NCBI GenBank assembly: GCA_934343915.1
Contig: CAKRIL010000021.1
Coordinates: 1 to 50,995, forward strand
From: an uncultured Lachnospiraceae bacterium
Lineage (GTDB): Bacteria > Bacillota > Clostridia > Lachnospirales > Lachnospiraceae
Length of the DNA stretch: 50,995 nucleotides
Direction of reading: 5' to 3'
Each line of letters starts with the position of its first letter. Within the stretch, counting starts at the first letter, position 1. Of the stretch, positions 1-9,011 are shown piece after piece. Made by a program: the position numbers and the translations under genes. A model generated the notes under the pieces. That model was not told where the DNA came from. It saw only the letters and a program-made list of their open reading frames with translations, and made no database searches.

Positions 1-1
1 A

Positions 2-151
2 GAAGCTTAGTTGTTCTTCGGGCTCTGTTTATCGTACAGCCACAGACGGCATGGATGCCGGCTGAGTTGCAAACAGCCATGGAAGGCTGATTTTGCAACG
101 ATGGCGGAAGCAGAAATACTTTTTTCAGAGCCCTTAGAACAACTTGCTTCG
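2..151. repeat. Structured inverted-repeat element (left end)
   Basis: This is about 150 bp of nested inverted repeats. An outer arm at 11-28 pairs imperfectly with 126-143 (GTTGTTCT and GGGCTCTG blocks match; two central bases differ). An inner perfect stem joins 66-73 (GTTGCAAA) to 92-99, extended by CAGCC/GGCTG (74-78 with 85-89). A third small palindrome, CGGCATGGATGCCG, sits at 47-60. The core (ttgcaaacagccat...ggct...ttgcaa) resembles the sequence at the right end of the window (50969-50995), so both may belong to one interspersed repeat family. An open frame across it looks accidental. It could be a MITE-like element, a structured RNA or a strong terminator. Confidence 0.5.
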
Positions 152-265
152 TACAATGGAGCTGATATGTATAAATATAACATGCTATACATTTTTATTA
201 AAGAAATAAATCAGGATGTTTTGACACCTGAATCGGTATAGGTAATTTCGTTCCTGCCGCACTGA

Positions 266-445
266 TTACTTAAACTGGTTCTGCCCTTCATTGTACTCGT
301 AATTTATTTTCGCAAGCGCGCTCTTTATCTCATCTGTCGTCGTCGAGCATGCTGCCGCAAGCTCATCAAGGCTTGAAAATTCGTCGCGCAGCTTCATGTT
401 CACGAAGCTTAACAGCATTACGGGGTCTTTTGGAAGTGTGTACAT
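266..445 (-). CDS. DUF4250 domain-containing protein
   Basis: A 59-residue protein on the minus strand, starting MYTLPKDPVMLLSFVNMKL and ending NYEYNEGQNQFK. The opening 'LPKDPVMLLSFVNxKLRD', the central 'SLDELA' and the ending 'YxYNExxNQF' are the pattern I associate with the short single-domain DUF4250 family, whose members are about this length. Its function is unknown; the middle could form a small helix-turn-helix-like fold, which is inference. The start is well supported, because AAAGGAGG lies about 6 bases upstream of the ATG. The gene is divergent from the membrane protein at 686 and stands alone. A TATAAT-like -10 is visible on the minus strand at 484-479, without a convincing -35. 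Confidence 0.82.
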   Translation of the reverse strand: MYTLPKDPVMLLSFVNMKLRDEFSSLDELAAACSTTTDEIKSALAKINYEYNEGQNQFK

Positions 446-554
446 GGTGTGCCTCCTTTAAATGGTTTATAATAGATAATTATACAACGTAAAGTCTGAA
501 ATTCTGCATCTGAAATCTACTATATTTTATAATCCTCCCTGCAAATTTACAATA

Positions 555-583
555 TTGTACTGTAATGAAAAATGTGCTACAAT
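555..583 (+). promoter_or_regulatory. Sigma-A-type promoter for the 686 gene unit
   Basis: TTGTAC at 555-560 and TACAAT at 578-583 are separated by exactly 17 bases. This would place the transcription start near 590, just upstream of the tandem palindromes. It is the only well-spaced promoter seen ahead of the operon beginning at 686. Confidence 0.6.
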
Positions 584-593
584 AAACAATGAT

Positions 594-622
594 TGCTTAT
601 AAGCAGTCTGTGCTTATAAGCA
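594..622 (+). promoter_or_regulatory. Tandem palindromic operator candidate
   Basis: The perfect 12-bp palindrome TGCTTATAAGCA occurs twice, at 594-605 and 611-622, separated by 5 bases (17-bp centre to centre). It lies just downstream of the predicted transcription start, about 65 bases before the next start codon. Two identical palindromes at short spacing suggest sites for a dimeric repressor, or alternatively two small RNA hairpins in the leader. The cognate regulator is not identifiable. Confidence 0.45.
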
Positions 623-685
623 GGTGGTGTTTATTTGCACTTTAACTACTATTTGTGCCGTTATGGGCGGCGGAACGAGGAGATT

Positions 686-1354
686 ATGGGATTGGAACAA
701 AAGAATAAGAAACCGGATATGCGGGTGATTACGATGATAACCAATATGGTACTGCTTTTATTGGGACTTGCTTATGTAGTTGCAGTGACGGTGTCGGGTC
801 GTAACAGCACATTGTGGTACAAGATGTCAGTTATGATACTCATGATGGGCTACTCACTTCTGTTCAACATTGCAGGGCTGTACGGGATGAATGCTTTTGA
901 GAAGATGACACGGCAGCAGGGAAGAAGCTATTTCGGGTACATGATTTTTGATGTTGTAGAGCTGTGCTTTCTTGCCATGTTCGTTGTGAATGTTGGAGAC
1001 TTTGACGAGCCTTTTCATTACATATCGCTCGGTGTTTTTATTATATTGACAATACCGAGACATATCATGTATCACGCGGCGGTCGACCCTATCAAGGCGG
1101 AGGAGAACGGCGGCAGCGGTTATCATACCGTGACTGCGATACACAGATACAAGGTGTCCGAGGATGTTAAGAAGAACAGAAAGGACAAGGAGGCTGATAA
1201 GCCTAAGCGTTCGGGAAGGGACAGATTCCCTGAACCGGGACTTAAGGAGGACAGATTTGTCAACATGAAGCTTGAAGGCTTTGTCGATTCATCAAGGTCG
1301 GTTGACGATAAGGGAAACATTAATAATTCAGGTTCAAAAGACAGCGGTAATTAA
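686..1354 (+). CDS. Predicted multi-pass membrane protein, unknown function
   Basis: A 222-residue protein that I do not recognise. The N-terminal two thirds contains about four hydrophobic segments (roughly residues 15-36, 46-67, 83-102 and 107-124). After these comes a hydrophilic, Lys/Arg/Asp-rich tail of about 90 residues that is probably cytoplasmic and partly disordered. I chose the ATG at 686 because GAGGAG lies just ahead of it; an upstream in-frame TTG at 635 has no ribosome site. It is first in a compact unit with the deacetylase and rarA, behind a promoter and two palindromes. No enzymatic motif is visible. Confidence 0.75.
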   Translation: MGLEQKNKKPDMRVITMITNMVLLLLGLAYVVAVTVSGRNSTLWYKMSVMILMMGYSLLFNIAGLYGMNAFEKMTRQQGRSYFGYMIFDVVELCFLAMFVVNVGDFDEPFHYISLGVFIILTIPRHIMYHAAVDPIKAEENGGSGYHTVTAIHRYKVSEDVKKNRKDKEADKPKRSGRDRFPEPGLKEDRFVNMKLEGFVDSSRSVDDKGNINNSGSKDSGN

Positions 1355-1410
1355 TGATAAGTACAGGCTTATGCGGCATATAATCGAGAGAGACCATTTT
1401 GAGGATGCTT

Positions 1411-2082
1411 ATGGCAAAGAAGCTTTTGATTATCTGTACAATGCTGTGCCTTGATTTATTTTTATTTGTAATTATATATGAGGAGAAGATGCAGGAGGAG
1501 AAGGCTCCCGTATCAACTACCTTTTATGAGAATGTGGTTGCACTTACGTTCGACGACGGGCCGCATGGCACATATACAAGTGAGCTGCTTGACGGTCTTA
1601 AGCAGAGAGGAGTTGTTGCAAGCTTCTTTGTGCTGGGAGAGCATATTGAGGGGAATGAGGAGCTGATTCTGAGAATGAAGGAGGAAGGCCACCTCATCGG
1701 CAACCATACCTTTTCACATGTGAAGCTGGATACTCTCAATGATGCTGCGGCATGTGATGAGGTGAGGAGAACCTGCGAAGCGATAGAGAGCATAACAGGT
1801 GAGAAGGTTGAGTACATAAGACCTCCATACGGGGCTTACAATGAAGAGCTTGAATGCATGATTAATCTTAACAAGGTTCTGTGGACGGTTGACCCGCAGG
1901 ACTGGAATACGACCGATACGGATGCGATTGTGAGGCATGTTGTCAGGAATGTCAAGGATGGAGACATAATACTGCTGCATGATATTTACCCATCATCAGT
2001 GGCGGCGGCACTTCGGATTGTGGATGAGCTTAAGGCACGCGGATATATATTCGTGACAGTGGATGATATAGTGATTAAGTAG
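1411..2082 (+). CDS. Polysaccharide deacetylase (NodB-homology domain)
   Basis: A probable metal-dependent de-N-acetylase of carbohydrate esterase family 4, acting on peptidoglycan or another extracellular N-acetylated glycan. The NodB motifs appear in order: TFDDGP (catalytic Asp and first metal Asp), GNHTFSH (metal His-x3-His), RPPYGAYN, WTVDPQDW and ILLHDIY. An N-terminal hydrophobic stretch (LLIICTMLCLDLFLFVIIY) is a signal anchor, so the catalytic domain should lie outside the membrane. At about 223 residues it is little more than the catalytic domain. Start: GAGG at 1401-1404 is well placed for the ATG at 1411; an in-frame TTG at 1399 and an ATG at 1405 are alternatives. The exact substrate cannot be told. 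Confidence 0.9.
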   Translation: MAKKLLIICTMLCLDLFLFVIIYEEKMQEEKAPVSTTFYENVVALTFDDGPHGTYTSELLDGLKQRGVVASFFVLGEHIEGNEELILRMKEEGHLIGNHTFSHVKLDTLNDAAACDEVRRTCEAIESITGEKVEYIRPPYGAYNEELECMINLNKVLWTVDPQDWNTTDTDAIVRHVVRNVKDGDIILLHDIYPSSVAAALRIVDELKARGYIFVTVDDIVIK

Positions 2083-2096
2083 AAGGAAGATATGCA

Positions 2097-3419
2097 ATGG
2101 ATTTGTTTGATTATATGAGAGAAAATTCAATGAAGGACAATTCACCGCTTGCACAGCGCATGCGACCGAGGAACCTTGATGAAGTTGTCGGACAGAGACA
2201 TATTATCGGGCCGGATAAGCTTCTGTATCGTGCAATCAAGGCGGATAAATTAAGCTCAATCATATTCTACGGGCCTCCGGGAACCGGAAAGACGACGCTT
2301 GCGAAGGTCATAGCTAATACAACAAGTGCTGATTTCAGGCAGATTAATGCGACCGTTGCCGGAAAGAAGGATATGGAGGATGTCGTCGAGGCGGCGAAGA
2401 ACAATATGGGTATGTACGGAAGGAAGACCATATTATTCGTGGACGAGATACATCGCTTTAACAAGGGGCAGCAGGATTATCTTCTGCCGTTCGTTGAGGA
2501 TGGAACGCTTATACTTATCGGAGCGACGACCGAGAATCCATACTTCGAGGTCAATTCCGCGCTTATATCGCGCTCGATAATATTCGAGCTTAAGGCACTT
2601 GAAAAGGAAGATATCCTTTCTCTCATTCATACTGCCGTGTATGATAAGGAACGCGGAATGGGGGCATATGACGCGGTTATTGATGATGACGCGGCGGAAT
2701 TTCTTGCTGATATTGCCAACGGTGATGCAAGGAACGCACTCAATGCGGTGGAGCTCGGAATCATGTCAACCAACAGAAGTGACGACGGAAAGATTCATAT
2801 TACGCTCGAGGTTGCAGAGGAATGTATTCAGAAACGTGTTATAAGATATGATAAGACAGGGGACAACCATTACGACACAATATCGGCTTTTATTAAGAGC
2901 ATGAGAGGCTCTGACCCTGATGCGGCATTGTATTATCTTGCGAGGATGCTGTATGCGGGCGAGGACATCAAGTTCATTGCGAGAAGAATTATGATATGTG
3001 CGAGTGAGGATGTGGGCAATGCTGACCCTCAGGCACTTGTGGTTGCGGTGTCGGCATGTCAGGCGATAGAACGCATCGGAATGCCTGAGGCACAGATAAT
3101 ACTTGCACAGGCGGTTACATATATTGCCACGGCACCTAAGAGCAATGCTTCATATATGGGAATTGATAAGGCGATGGCACAGGTTGCGGGAGAGAAGACG
3201 GCGGTTATCCCGCCGCATCTTCAGGATGCGCACTACAAGGGAGCAGCGAAGTTAGGACATGGAACAGGGTATCTGTATGCACATGATTACCCTATGCATT
3301 ATGTAAAGCAGCAGTATCTTCCCGATACGCTTGTTGGACGTAAGTTCTATGAGCCTACGGATAACGGGTATGAGAAGCAGATATGTGAACACATGAAGCG
3401 ACTGGAGGAGAACTCTTGA
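2097..3419 (+). CDS. rarA: Replication-associated recombination protein A (AAA ATPase)
   Basis: A RarA/MgsA-family AAA+ ATPase related to clamp loaders and Mgs1/WRNIP1, acting at stalled or collapsed replication forks. At 440 residues it has the usual family length. The Walker A GPPGTGKTT lies at about residues 59-67 and the Walker B LFVDEIHRFNK at about 113-123, followed by the sensor-1 region IGATTENPYFE. The C-terminal part carries the typical 'MRGSDPDAALYYLARML' and 'ASEDVGNADP' segments of the tetramerisation region. Starting 14 bases after the deacetylase stop, it overlaps the next start by 4 bases, so it is translated in an operon with the DUF5717 gene. Confidence 0.95.
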   Translation: MDLFDYMRENSMKDNSPLAQRMRPRNLDEVVGQRHIIGPDKLLYRAIKADKLSSIIFYGPPGTGKTTLAKVIANTTSADFRQINATVAGKKDMEDVVEAAKNNMGMYGRKTILFVDEIHRFNKGQQDYLLPFVEDGTLILIGATTENPYFEVNSALISRSIIFELKALEKEDILSLIHTAVYDKERGMGAYDAVIDDDAAEFLADIANGDARNALNAVELGIMSTNRSDDGKIHITLEVAEECIQKRVIRYDKTGDNHYDTISAFIKSMRGSDPDAALYYLARMLYAGEDIKFIARRIMICASEDVGNADPQALVVAVSACQAIERIGMPEAQIILAQAVTYIATAPKSNASYMGIDKAMAQVAGEKTAVIPPHLQDAHYKGAAKLGHGTGYLYAHDYPMHYVKQQYLPDTLVGRKFYEPTDNGYEKQICEHMKRLEENS

Positions 3420-6400
3420 AGGAACAGATTAACAGATATGCGAGAGGTGCATTTGAATATGAGCCATTATCTGCTGTGACAGAGCCACAGTCTATTAATG
3501 ATGTGGTATGGAAGAACAAGGAATACAGCGGAAGTCTGCGCATATCGGAGCTGCATGGCAGAGAGATTAAGGGGCTTATATATTCAAGCAATAACAGAGT
3601 GCAGTTGAAGCTTGACCGCTTCATGGGCGAGAGGGCTGTCATAGCCTACAACGTGGATGCGGACACGATAGAACCGGGTGACAGAATAACGGGCTGTTTC
3701 AGAATTGTGAGCAGCGGAGGAGAGCTTGAGATTCCGTATGAGTTCGAGGTTGCGTCCGGCGGATACATTTCAGAGAATGAAGAAATCAGGAATCTTTTTC
3801 AGTTCGCTTCACTTGCACAGAATGATTCTGCCCGCGCGCTCAGGATATTTGCGTCGAAGGATTTTAATGATGTATTTTTGAAGGGCGATTTAAGCCTCCT
3901 AAAGCTTAAGGACGAGCTTATGACGGGAGGAGATATCAGGACAGCTCTTGAAGAATTCCTTATTGCTATCCATAAAAAGAGTCCTGTACATATCAGCCTC
4001 AGCGAAGAGGAGATGAATATTCCATATCCCGAGACAGATACGGTTGCAGGGGTTGTAATATCCAAGAACGTATGGGGAAGGCTGATACTCAATATTGAAA
4101 CTGACGGTGATTTCATAGAGGTATCTAAAAAGAATCTTACGGAGGAGAATTTCACGGGAGGCAAGCTTGAATTCCGCTTTTCGATAATACGAAGTAAGAT
4201 ACATGCCGGCAAAAATATAGGAAGAATTGTATTTTCAACACCGTTTGAGAAAAAGGTGCTGATAATAAGAATAGATAATATTTCCGAGAACGAGGGAAAG
4301 GTATTCAATATGTTCGAAAAGCGCAGCGTTGTTGCGCTTATGAGGGCATATATGGATTTCAGGCTGCACAGGATAGGCCTGAATGACTGGCTTGAACGGT
4401 CGAAGGGAGCACTCGGCGAGCTGCTTAAGCGTGATGAGGACAATCCGTACTGCTGTCTGCTTATGAGCCAGCTTTTAATCACTGAAAAGAAGATGAACGA
4501 GGCGAAGTACTATCTCGACTGTGCCAAGGATGAGGCTGTGAGCGGACAGAACAGCAGACAGATGTTATACTGCTATTATCTGTATGTGAGCACCTTGTAT
4601 AACAGGGACAGGACGTATGCGCTTGAGACTGCACAGACTGTGAAGGATATATACGAGAGAGGAAACAGTGACTGGAGAATACTTTGGATTCTGCTTTACC
4701 TTGATGTCGAGATGTCAAAGAACAAGAGTCTTAAGCTTCTTAGAATTAAGGAACAGTTCAACAAGGGGATGAGAAGTCCGGTTATGTTCCTTGAAGCCTG
4801 TCTTATTCTCAACGAACAGCCGCTGCTTTTGAGGGTATTGAACGAATTTGAGATACATGTGCTTTTGTTCGGCTGCAAGGAAGGAATTATTGAGGACAAG
4901 CTGTTGAGACAGGCAGCGGGACTGGCATATAATTCCGAGTGCAGACAGAGGCTTTTGTACAGACTGCTTACGAGAATGTACGATATTTCGCAGAATGATG
5001 ATGTGCTTGAGGCTGTATGCGGCATTCTTATACGGAACGGAATGAAGGGCGAAAAATACCTTAAGTGGTATGAGCGCGGAATCAGGAAGGACATACGCGT
5101 AACGAAGCTGTATGAGTATTATCTTGCATCAAGGCGCAGGGATGACTTGTCTCCGCTGCCTAAGATGGTGCTCCTGTATTTTGGCTATAACAACGAGCTT
5201 AACAGGGAGTTAAGAGCGTATCTGTACGCGAATCTTATAAGAAACCGCGAGGACTATCAGCAGATATATGCAAGCTATTCGGTGCAGATGGATGAATTTG
5301 TGAGGGATGAGCTTAGAAGAGGCACAGCCGATGAGAACACCGGAATCATATTTAAGGAATATCTAAAAAAGGATATGATAGACGAGAAGAATGCGGTTAC
5401 GGCTGCGGAGACCTTCTTCACATATAAGCTGGAGTGCAGCGAACCCGGTATAAAGGGTGTCATAGTGGGACATAAGGAGCTTGACTGCTTCGAATTATAT
5501 ACCCTTACCGATGGTGAGGCATATGTAAAGATATATACGGAGGAGCCTTGTATATGCTTTATTGACGGATATAAGAACGTGTATAAGGACACCATCGGGT
5601 ACAAGCTTGAAAAGGTATATTCGAATGACGTGCTGATTAAGCCGCTTATGCCTTACTGCGAGGACGAGCTTATGCCGTCGCTGTATTTTTGCGAGAGAAG
5701 CAGGGCGTATAAGGATAATTCTCTTGACACGATAAGACTGTACGGAAAGACAGCGCGCAGAAAGGAAATAATACCTGCGTATAAGAGACAGCTTGTTGCA
5801 CTTATTATAGATTATTATTTTGACAATTATGAGGGTGAAGACCTTGACAGACTGCTTGATGCACAGCAGGAGGACGGGCTTTTTGTGCCGGATGAGCTTT
5901 TGGAGCCGCAGCTTGTAAAGTACATAGAGGCACTTATAATACATGGAAAGTATGATGACGCGTACAAGCTCATACACAGGGTGCGGCATGAGAGGCTTAA
6001 TCCTAAGAGAGTGCTTAAGCTGTGTGATTATATCATAAAGAGGGCTGCTGAGTCGGAGGAGCTTTTTGAACCTGAGGCAAGTCTTGTATCACTTGCTTAC
6101 TACGCTTTTTCCAAGGGAAAATACAGTGAGTATACGCTTCGGCTGCTCAACATACATTTTAACGGCGGAACAGAGGAGATGCATAAGCTGTGGAAGGCAT
6201 CCGTTGAGCAGGGAATAGATGTCTATGAGCTTGAGGAGAGACTTACCGGGCAGATGTTGTTTTGCAGATGCAGCTGTGCGGATATGGAGGACGTGTTCGC
6301 GCATTATATCAGAAACGGTGCCGGAGAGAGAATGATAGAAGCCTATCTTGCTTACAATTCATATATGTATTTTGTCAAGGGCGAGACAGTGCCGCAGGAG

Positions 6401-6994
6401 GTATTCAGCTTTATTGAGGACAGAATACAGGCGGATAAGGATGTTATCTTGGTGTGCAGACTGGCACTTATAAGGTCGTATTCCGAGTCGGATATACTGT
6501 CCGAGGAAAAAGCCGCAGCTGCGCAGAGACTTATAGAAGCACTGTCGCGAAAGGGCTATGTATTTTCATGTTTTTCATGCTTTTCGCGGTATTTTCCGCT
6601 TCCATACAGAATTGTCGATAAGACGGTGGTGGAGTACAAGGCTGACCCGGAGCATAGAGTGGTTATCCATTATGCCATGGGTAAGGAAGAAGAGTACACG
6701 GCGATGGATATGAAGAATATGTATGAGGGTGTTTTTGTGAAGAGCTTCGTGCTGTTCTACGGTGACAGGGTAAGGTATTATATCACCGAGGAAGCCGATG
6801 GCACGGAGAAGACCTCGGAGGAATACAGCATTGAATATACGTCCGCAGACGGAGACATTGCGACAGGACGTTATGAACTTCTTAACAGAATTATGGAGGA
6901 TGAGGCGGTCGGGGATAATGACAGCCTTAACAGCCATATGGATTTGTATTCTATGCAGAATGAGGCAGTAAGACTGTTTAAGACTGCATTGTAG
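3416..6994 (+). CDS. DUF5717 family large protein, TPR-like repeats
   Basis: A 1192-residue protein that I associate with the Lachnospiraceae family DUF5717; its function is unknown. It has no signal peptide and no clear membrane segment, so it is probably cytoplasmic. The N-terminal ~300 residues look beta-rich. The rest is mostly helical and includes TPR-like helix pairs (for example around residues 340-380, 'NPYCCLLMSQLLITEKKMNEA', and again around 840-880). A beta-rich segment lies near residues 650-760 and another at the C-terminus. The start is TTG at 3416, overlapping the rarA stop, with GGAGGAG immediately upstream. The following genes encode an actin/Hsp70-fold protein and a small TPR protein, suggesting one complex. 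Family assignment is from memory. Confidence 0.75.
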   Translation: MKEQINRYARGAFEYEPLSAVTEPQSINDVVWKNKEYSGSLRISELHGREIKGLIYSSNNRVQLKLDRFMGERAVIAYNVDADTIEPGDRITGCFRIVSSGGELEIPYEFEVASGGYISENEEIRNLFQFASLAQNDSARALRIFASKDFNDVFLKGDLSLLKLKDELMTGGDIRTALEEFLIAIHKKSPVHISLSEEEMNIPYPETDTVAGVVISKNVWGRLILNIETDGDFIEVSKKNLTEENFTGGKLEFRFSIIRSKIHAGKNIGRIVFSTPFEKKVLIIRIDNISENEGKVFNMFEKRSVVALMRAYMDFRLHRIGLNDWLERSKGALGELLKRDEDNPYCCLLMSQLLITEKKMNEAKYYLDCAKDEAVSGQNSRQMLYCYYLYVSTLYNRDRTYALETAQTVKDIYERGNSDWRILWILLYLDVEMSKNKSLKLLRIKEQFNKGMRSPVMFLEACLILNEQPLLLRVLNEFEIHVLLFGCKEGIIEDKLLRQAAGLAYNSECRQRLLYRLLTRMYDISQNDDVLEAVCGILIRNGMKGEKYLKWYERGIRKDIRVTKLYEYYLASRRRDDLSPLPKMVLLYFGYNNELNRELRAYLYANLIRNREDYQQIYASYSVQMDEFVRDELRRGTADENTGIIFKEYLKKDMIDEKNAVTAAETFFTYKLECSEPGIKGVIVGHKELDCFELYTLTDGEAYVKIYTEEPCICFIDGYKNVYKDTIGYKLEKVYSNDVLIKPLMPYCEDELMPSLYFCERSRAYKDNSLDTIRLYGKTARRKEIIPAYKRQLVALIIDYYFDNYEGEDLDRLLDAQQEDGLFVPDELLEPQLVKYIEALIIHGKYDDAYKLIHRVRHERLNPKRVLKLCDYIIKRAAESEELFEPEASLVSLAYYAFSKGKYSEYTLRLLNIHFNGGTEEMHKLWKASVEQGIDVYELEERLTGQMLFCRCSCADMEDVFAHYIRNGAGERMIEAYLAYNSYMYFVKGETVPQEVFSFIEDRIQADKDVILVCRLALIRSYSESDILSEEKAAAAQRLIEALSRKGYVFSCFSCFSRYFPLPYRIVDKTVVEYKADPEHRVVIHYAMGKEEEYTAMDMKNMYEGVFVKSFVLFYGDRVRYYITEEADGTEKTSEEYSIEYTSADGDIATGRYELLNRIMEDEAVGDNDSLNSHMDLYSMQNEAVRLFKTAL

Positions 6995-7020
6995 GATGAA
7001 CAACGAAGAGAGGAACCCAT

Positions 7021-8268
7021 ATGTTTATTGTAGGAATTGACCTTGGAAATGAATATTCACAGGTATGCTATTACAATCTTGCCAAGGGTGAGCCGGAGTC
7101 GATAGCGTTCCAGATGCCTGCAGCCAATCTGAGGGTTCCGACGGTTGTGCTTAAGGAGTACGGCAAGGACAACGGCTGGATGGCAGGTGAAGTGGCACTC
7201 TCATGCAATACACTTGGCGAGGGCGTGCTTTTTGACGGGCTGCTTGATGCGGCAAAGGCAGGGAAGGCAGTTGAAAAAAAGAATATATCGGTCATGCCGT
7301 CACAGCTTTTAATGGTGTATCTAACCTTCCTTCTTCAATCGGCAAAGAGGGCGTTCGGCGGTGAAGAGGAGCCGGATGTAATATGTATTACAATCGCAGA
7401 TTACTGTATTGAGATTCTTGATGTCATAGACGAGGCTGTAACTTCCATGGGAATTCCAAAGGATAAGGTTATCTATTCAAGCCATGTCGAGGCATTCGTA
7501 TATTATGCGCTCAGCCAAAAGCCTGAGCTGTGGAAGAATGACAATGTGATGTTCGATTACGGTAAGGACGGACTTATGTACTGCCGGATGGCGACCATGC
7601 TTGATATGGGAAAGCGCATTGTAATGTCTGAGAAGATTGACCTAAGAGAGGACGTCGGCTACACAATCGACATGGATGAGCTTGAGGAGAAGCTTCTCTC
7701 GGTTTCGCAGGAGCTTTTTGACAGAAAGCTTATAACCACTGTATATCTTACGGGAGAGGGCTTTGAGGGAGATTTTTCATGTGAGCGCTTTATCAACTTT
7801 GTGTGCAACAGAAGACGAGTGTTCGCCGGACAGAATCTATACGCAAAGGGTGCATGCTGTCAGGCGTTTGAGGCTACGGTCGGAGGTAAGTTCAAGGACT
7901 TCGTTATAGGCTGCAGTGAACGTATAACAACCGGAATAGAGATGAAGATATGCGACAGAGGCGTTGACAAGATATTAAGACTTGTAAGACCGGGAGTGAA
8001 CTGGTACAAGGCGGGCTGTGCATATGATTTTATTGTGGATGACTGCCGCGAGGTGGAATTGTTTTTGTCGCCGGCTGCGCAGAAGGGAAAGAGGCTTCTG
8101 AAAATACCTCTTACCGATTTCCCGGTGAGGGAGGATAAGGCATCGAGGATAAGCGTGGAGCTTGGATTCAGGAACGATTCGAGCTGTCATCTTAAGATTA
8201 CCGACAGAGGCTTCGGAGAATTCGTAAAGAGCAGCGGAAAAGTTATAGAAGAGGATATAACGCTATGA
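7021..8268 (+). CDS. DUF5716 family protein with actin/Hsp70-like ATPase fold
   Basis: A 415-residue protein whose N-terminus has the signature of the actin/Hsp70/sugar-kinase superfamily. The phosphate-1 loop is GIDLGNEYSQVCYY (residues ~5-18), the phosphate-2-like segment FDYGKDG is near residues 177-183, and an adenosine-like motif VYLTGEGFEGD lies at about 241-251. A 'SSHVEAFVYYAL' segment sits where Hsp70 proteins have their NEPTAAA motif. The last ~120 residues appear beta-rich and could be a substrate-binding or partner domain. It is shorter than DnaK and lacks an obvious lid. It belongs to the family I know as DUF5716, a usual neighbour of DUF5717. ATPase activity is inferred, not shown. 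Confidence 0.75.
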   Translation: MFIVGIDLGNEYSQVCYYNLAKGEPESIAFQMPAANLRVPTVVLKEYGKDNGWMAGEVALSCNTLGEGVLFDGLLDAAKAGKAVEKKNISVMPSQLLMVYLTFLLQSAKRAFGGEEEPDVICITIADYCIEILDVIDEAVTSMGIPKDKVIYSSHVEAFVYYALSQKPELWKNDNVMFDYGKDGLMYCRMATMLDMGKRIVMSEKIDLREDVGYTIDMDELEEKLLSVSQELFDRKLITTVYLTGEGFEGDFSCERFINFVCNRRRVFAGQNLYAKGACCQAFEATVGGKFKDFVIGCSERITTGIEMKICDRGVDKILRLVRPGVNWYKAGCAYDFIVDDCREVELFLSPAAQKGKRLLKIPLTDFPVREDKASRISVELGFRNDSSCHLKITDRGFGEFVKSSGKVIEEDITL

Positions 8269-8990
8269 GTGGAATGATTCTGTGCAGAAGTGAATATTCT
8301 AAGGTTCCGTATTATATAGACGGTGCGGACATTAATGTGTATTCGATAGAGGAGATAAGCTATTTCCTGTATCATGATATATACCTTGTCGGTGCGGATT
8401 TTTTCAAGGACGAGCTTTTTGTCTTTATAGAGAAGAATATTAAGGAGCCTGAGCTTGCACAGCGTCTTATGATACTTAAAAATAAGGGAGCACAGCTGTC
8501 GGAGCTGGTTCTTACGGTATTGAGATATGTGGATTTTTATACCGAGGATGAGATTGCCGAGCTTGGAGACCTGATTGAGAAGCTTGACACGCAGAATCCG
8601 CGGGAGAGGCTTAAGGCCAGGGCGGACAATTACCTTCAAAATGAGCGGTACAACAGTGCAATCTCCTGTTATGAGGAGATTGTATATGATAAGACTGACG
8701 ATGCATTGGGAGCAGATTTCTATGCAAAGATATGGAATAATATGGGAACTGCATATGCGGGACTGTTCAATTACGAGACAGCGCATAAGTGCTTTGCCAA
8801 GGCATTCGAGCTTGGCGGCTTGGATGACGCGATGAAGAATGCGGGACTTGCATGGAAGCTTCTTAACGGTGAGTACACAACAATTGCAGATGAGCTTGGC
8901 ATACAGCCTTCGGGTGAGGCAGTGTCACGACAGGATAAGGGTCAGCGTATAGCTGAATGGCATGAAGAATATCTTAAATATATCAGATAG
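8265..8990 (+). CDS. Small TPR-containing protein, unknown function
   Basis: A 241-residue soluble protein without a signal peptide. Its start codon overlaps the stop of the preceding gene (ATGA), so translation is coupled. The C-terminal half carries at least two tetratricopeptide-like helix pairs (about residues 120-155, 'ADNYLQNERYNSAISCYEEI', and 160-190, 'WNNMGTAYAGLFNYETAHKC'). The N-terminal half is acidic and helical. It probably bridges the DUF5717 and DUF5716 products; this is inferred from coupling and from the TPR fold. No catalytic motif is visible. Confidence 0.75.
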   Translation: MSGMILCRSEYSKVPYYIDGADINVYSIEEISYFLYHDIYLVGADFFKDELFVFIEKNIKEPELAQRLMILKNKGAQLSELVLTVLRYVDFYTEDEIAELGDLIEKLDTQNPRERLKARADNYLQNERYNSAISCYEEIVYDKTDDALGADFYAKIWNNMGTAYAGLFNYETAHKCFAKAFELGGLDDAMKNAGLAWKLLNGEYTTIADELGIQPSGEAVSRQDKGQRIAEWHEEYLKYIR

Positions 8991-9011
8991 TCGTTAGAAA
9001 TGAGGAACGTT

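Noticed and set aside
212..233. Possible terminator after the DUF4250 gene
   Set aside because: The stem is only about 5 bp (TCAGG/CCTGA), too weak to support.
11..241. 76-codon open frame on the + strand
   Set aside because: It runs across the inverted-repeat element, starts without a ribosome site and encodes a peptide with no recognisable pattern.
3799..4482. 227-codon antisense frame inside the DUF5717 gene
   Set aside because: The Ser/Leu-rich composition is typical of the complement of a real gene, and it has no ribosome site of its own.
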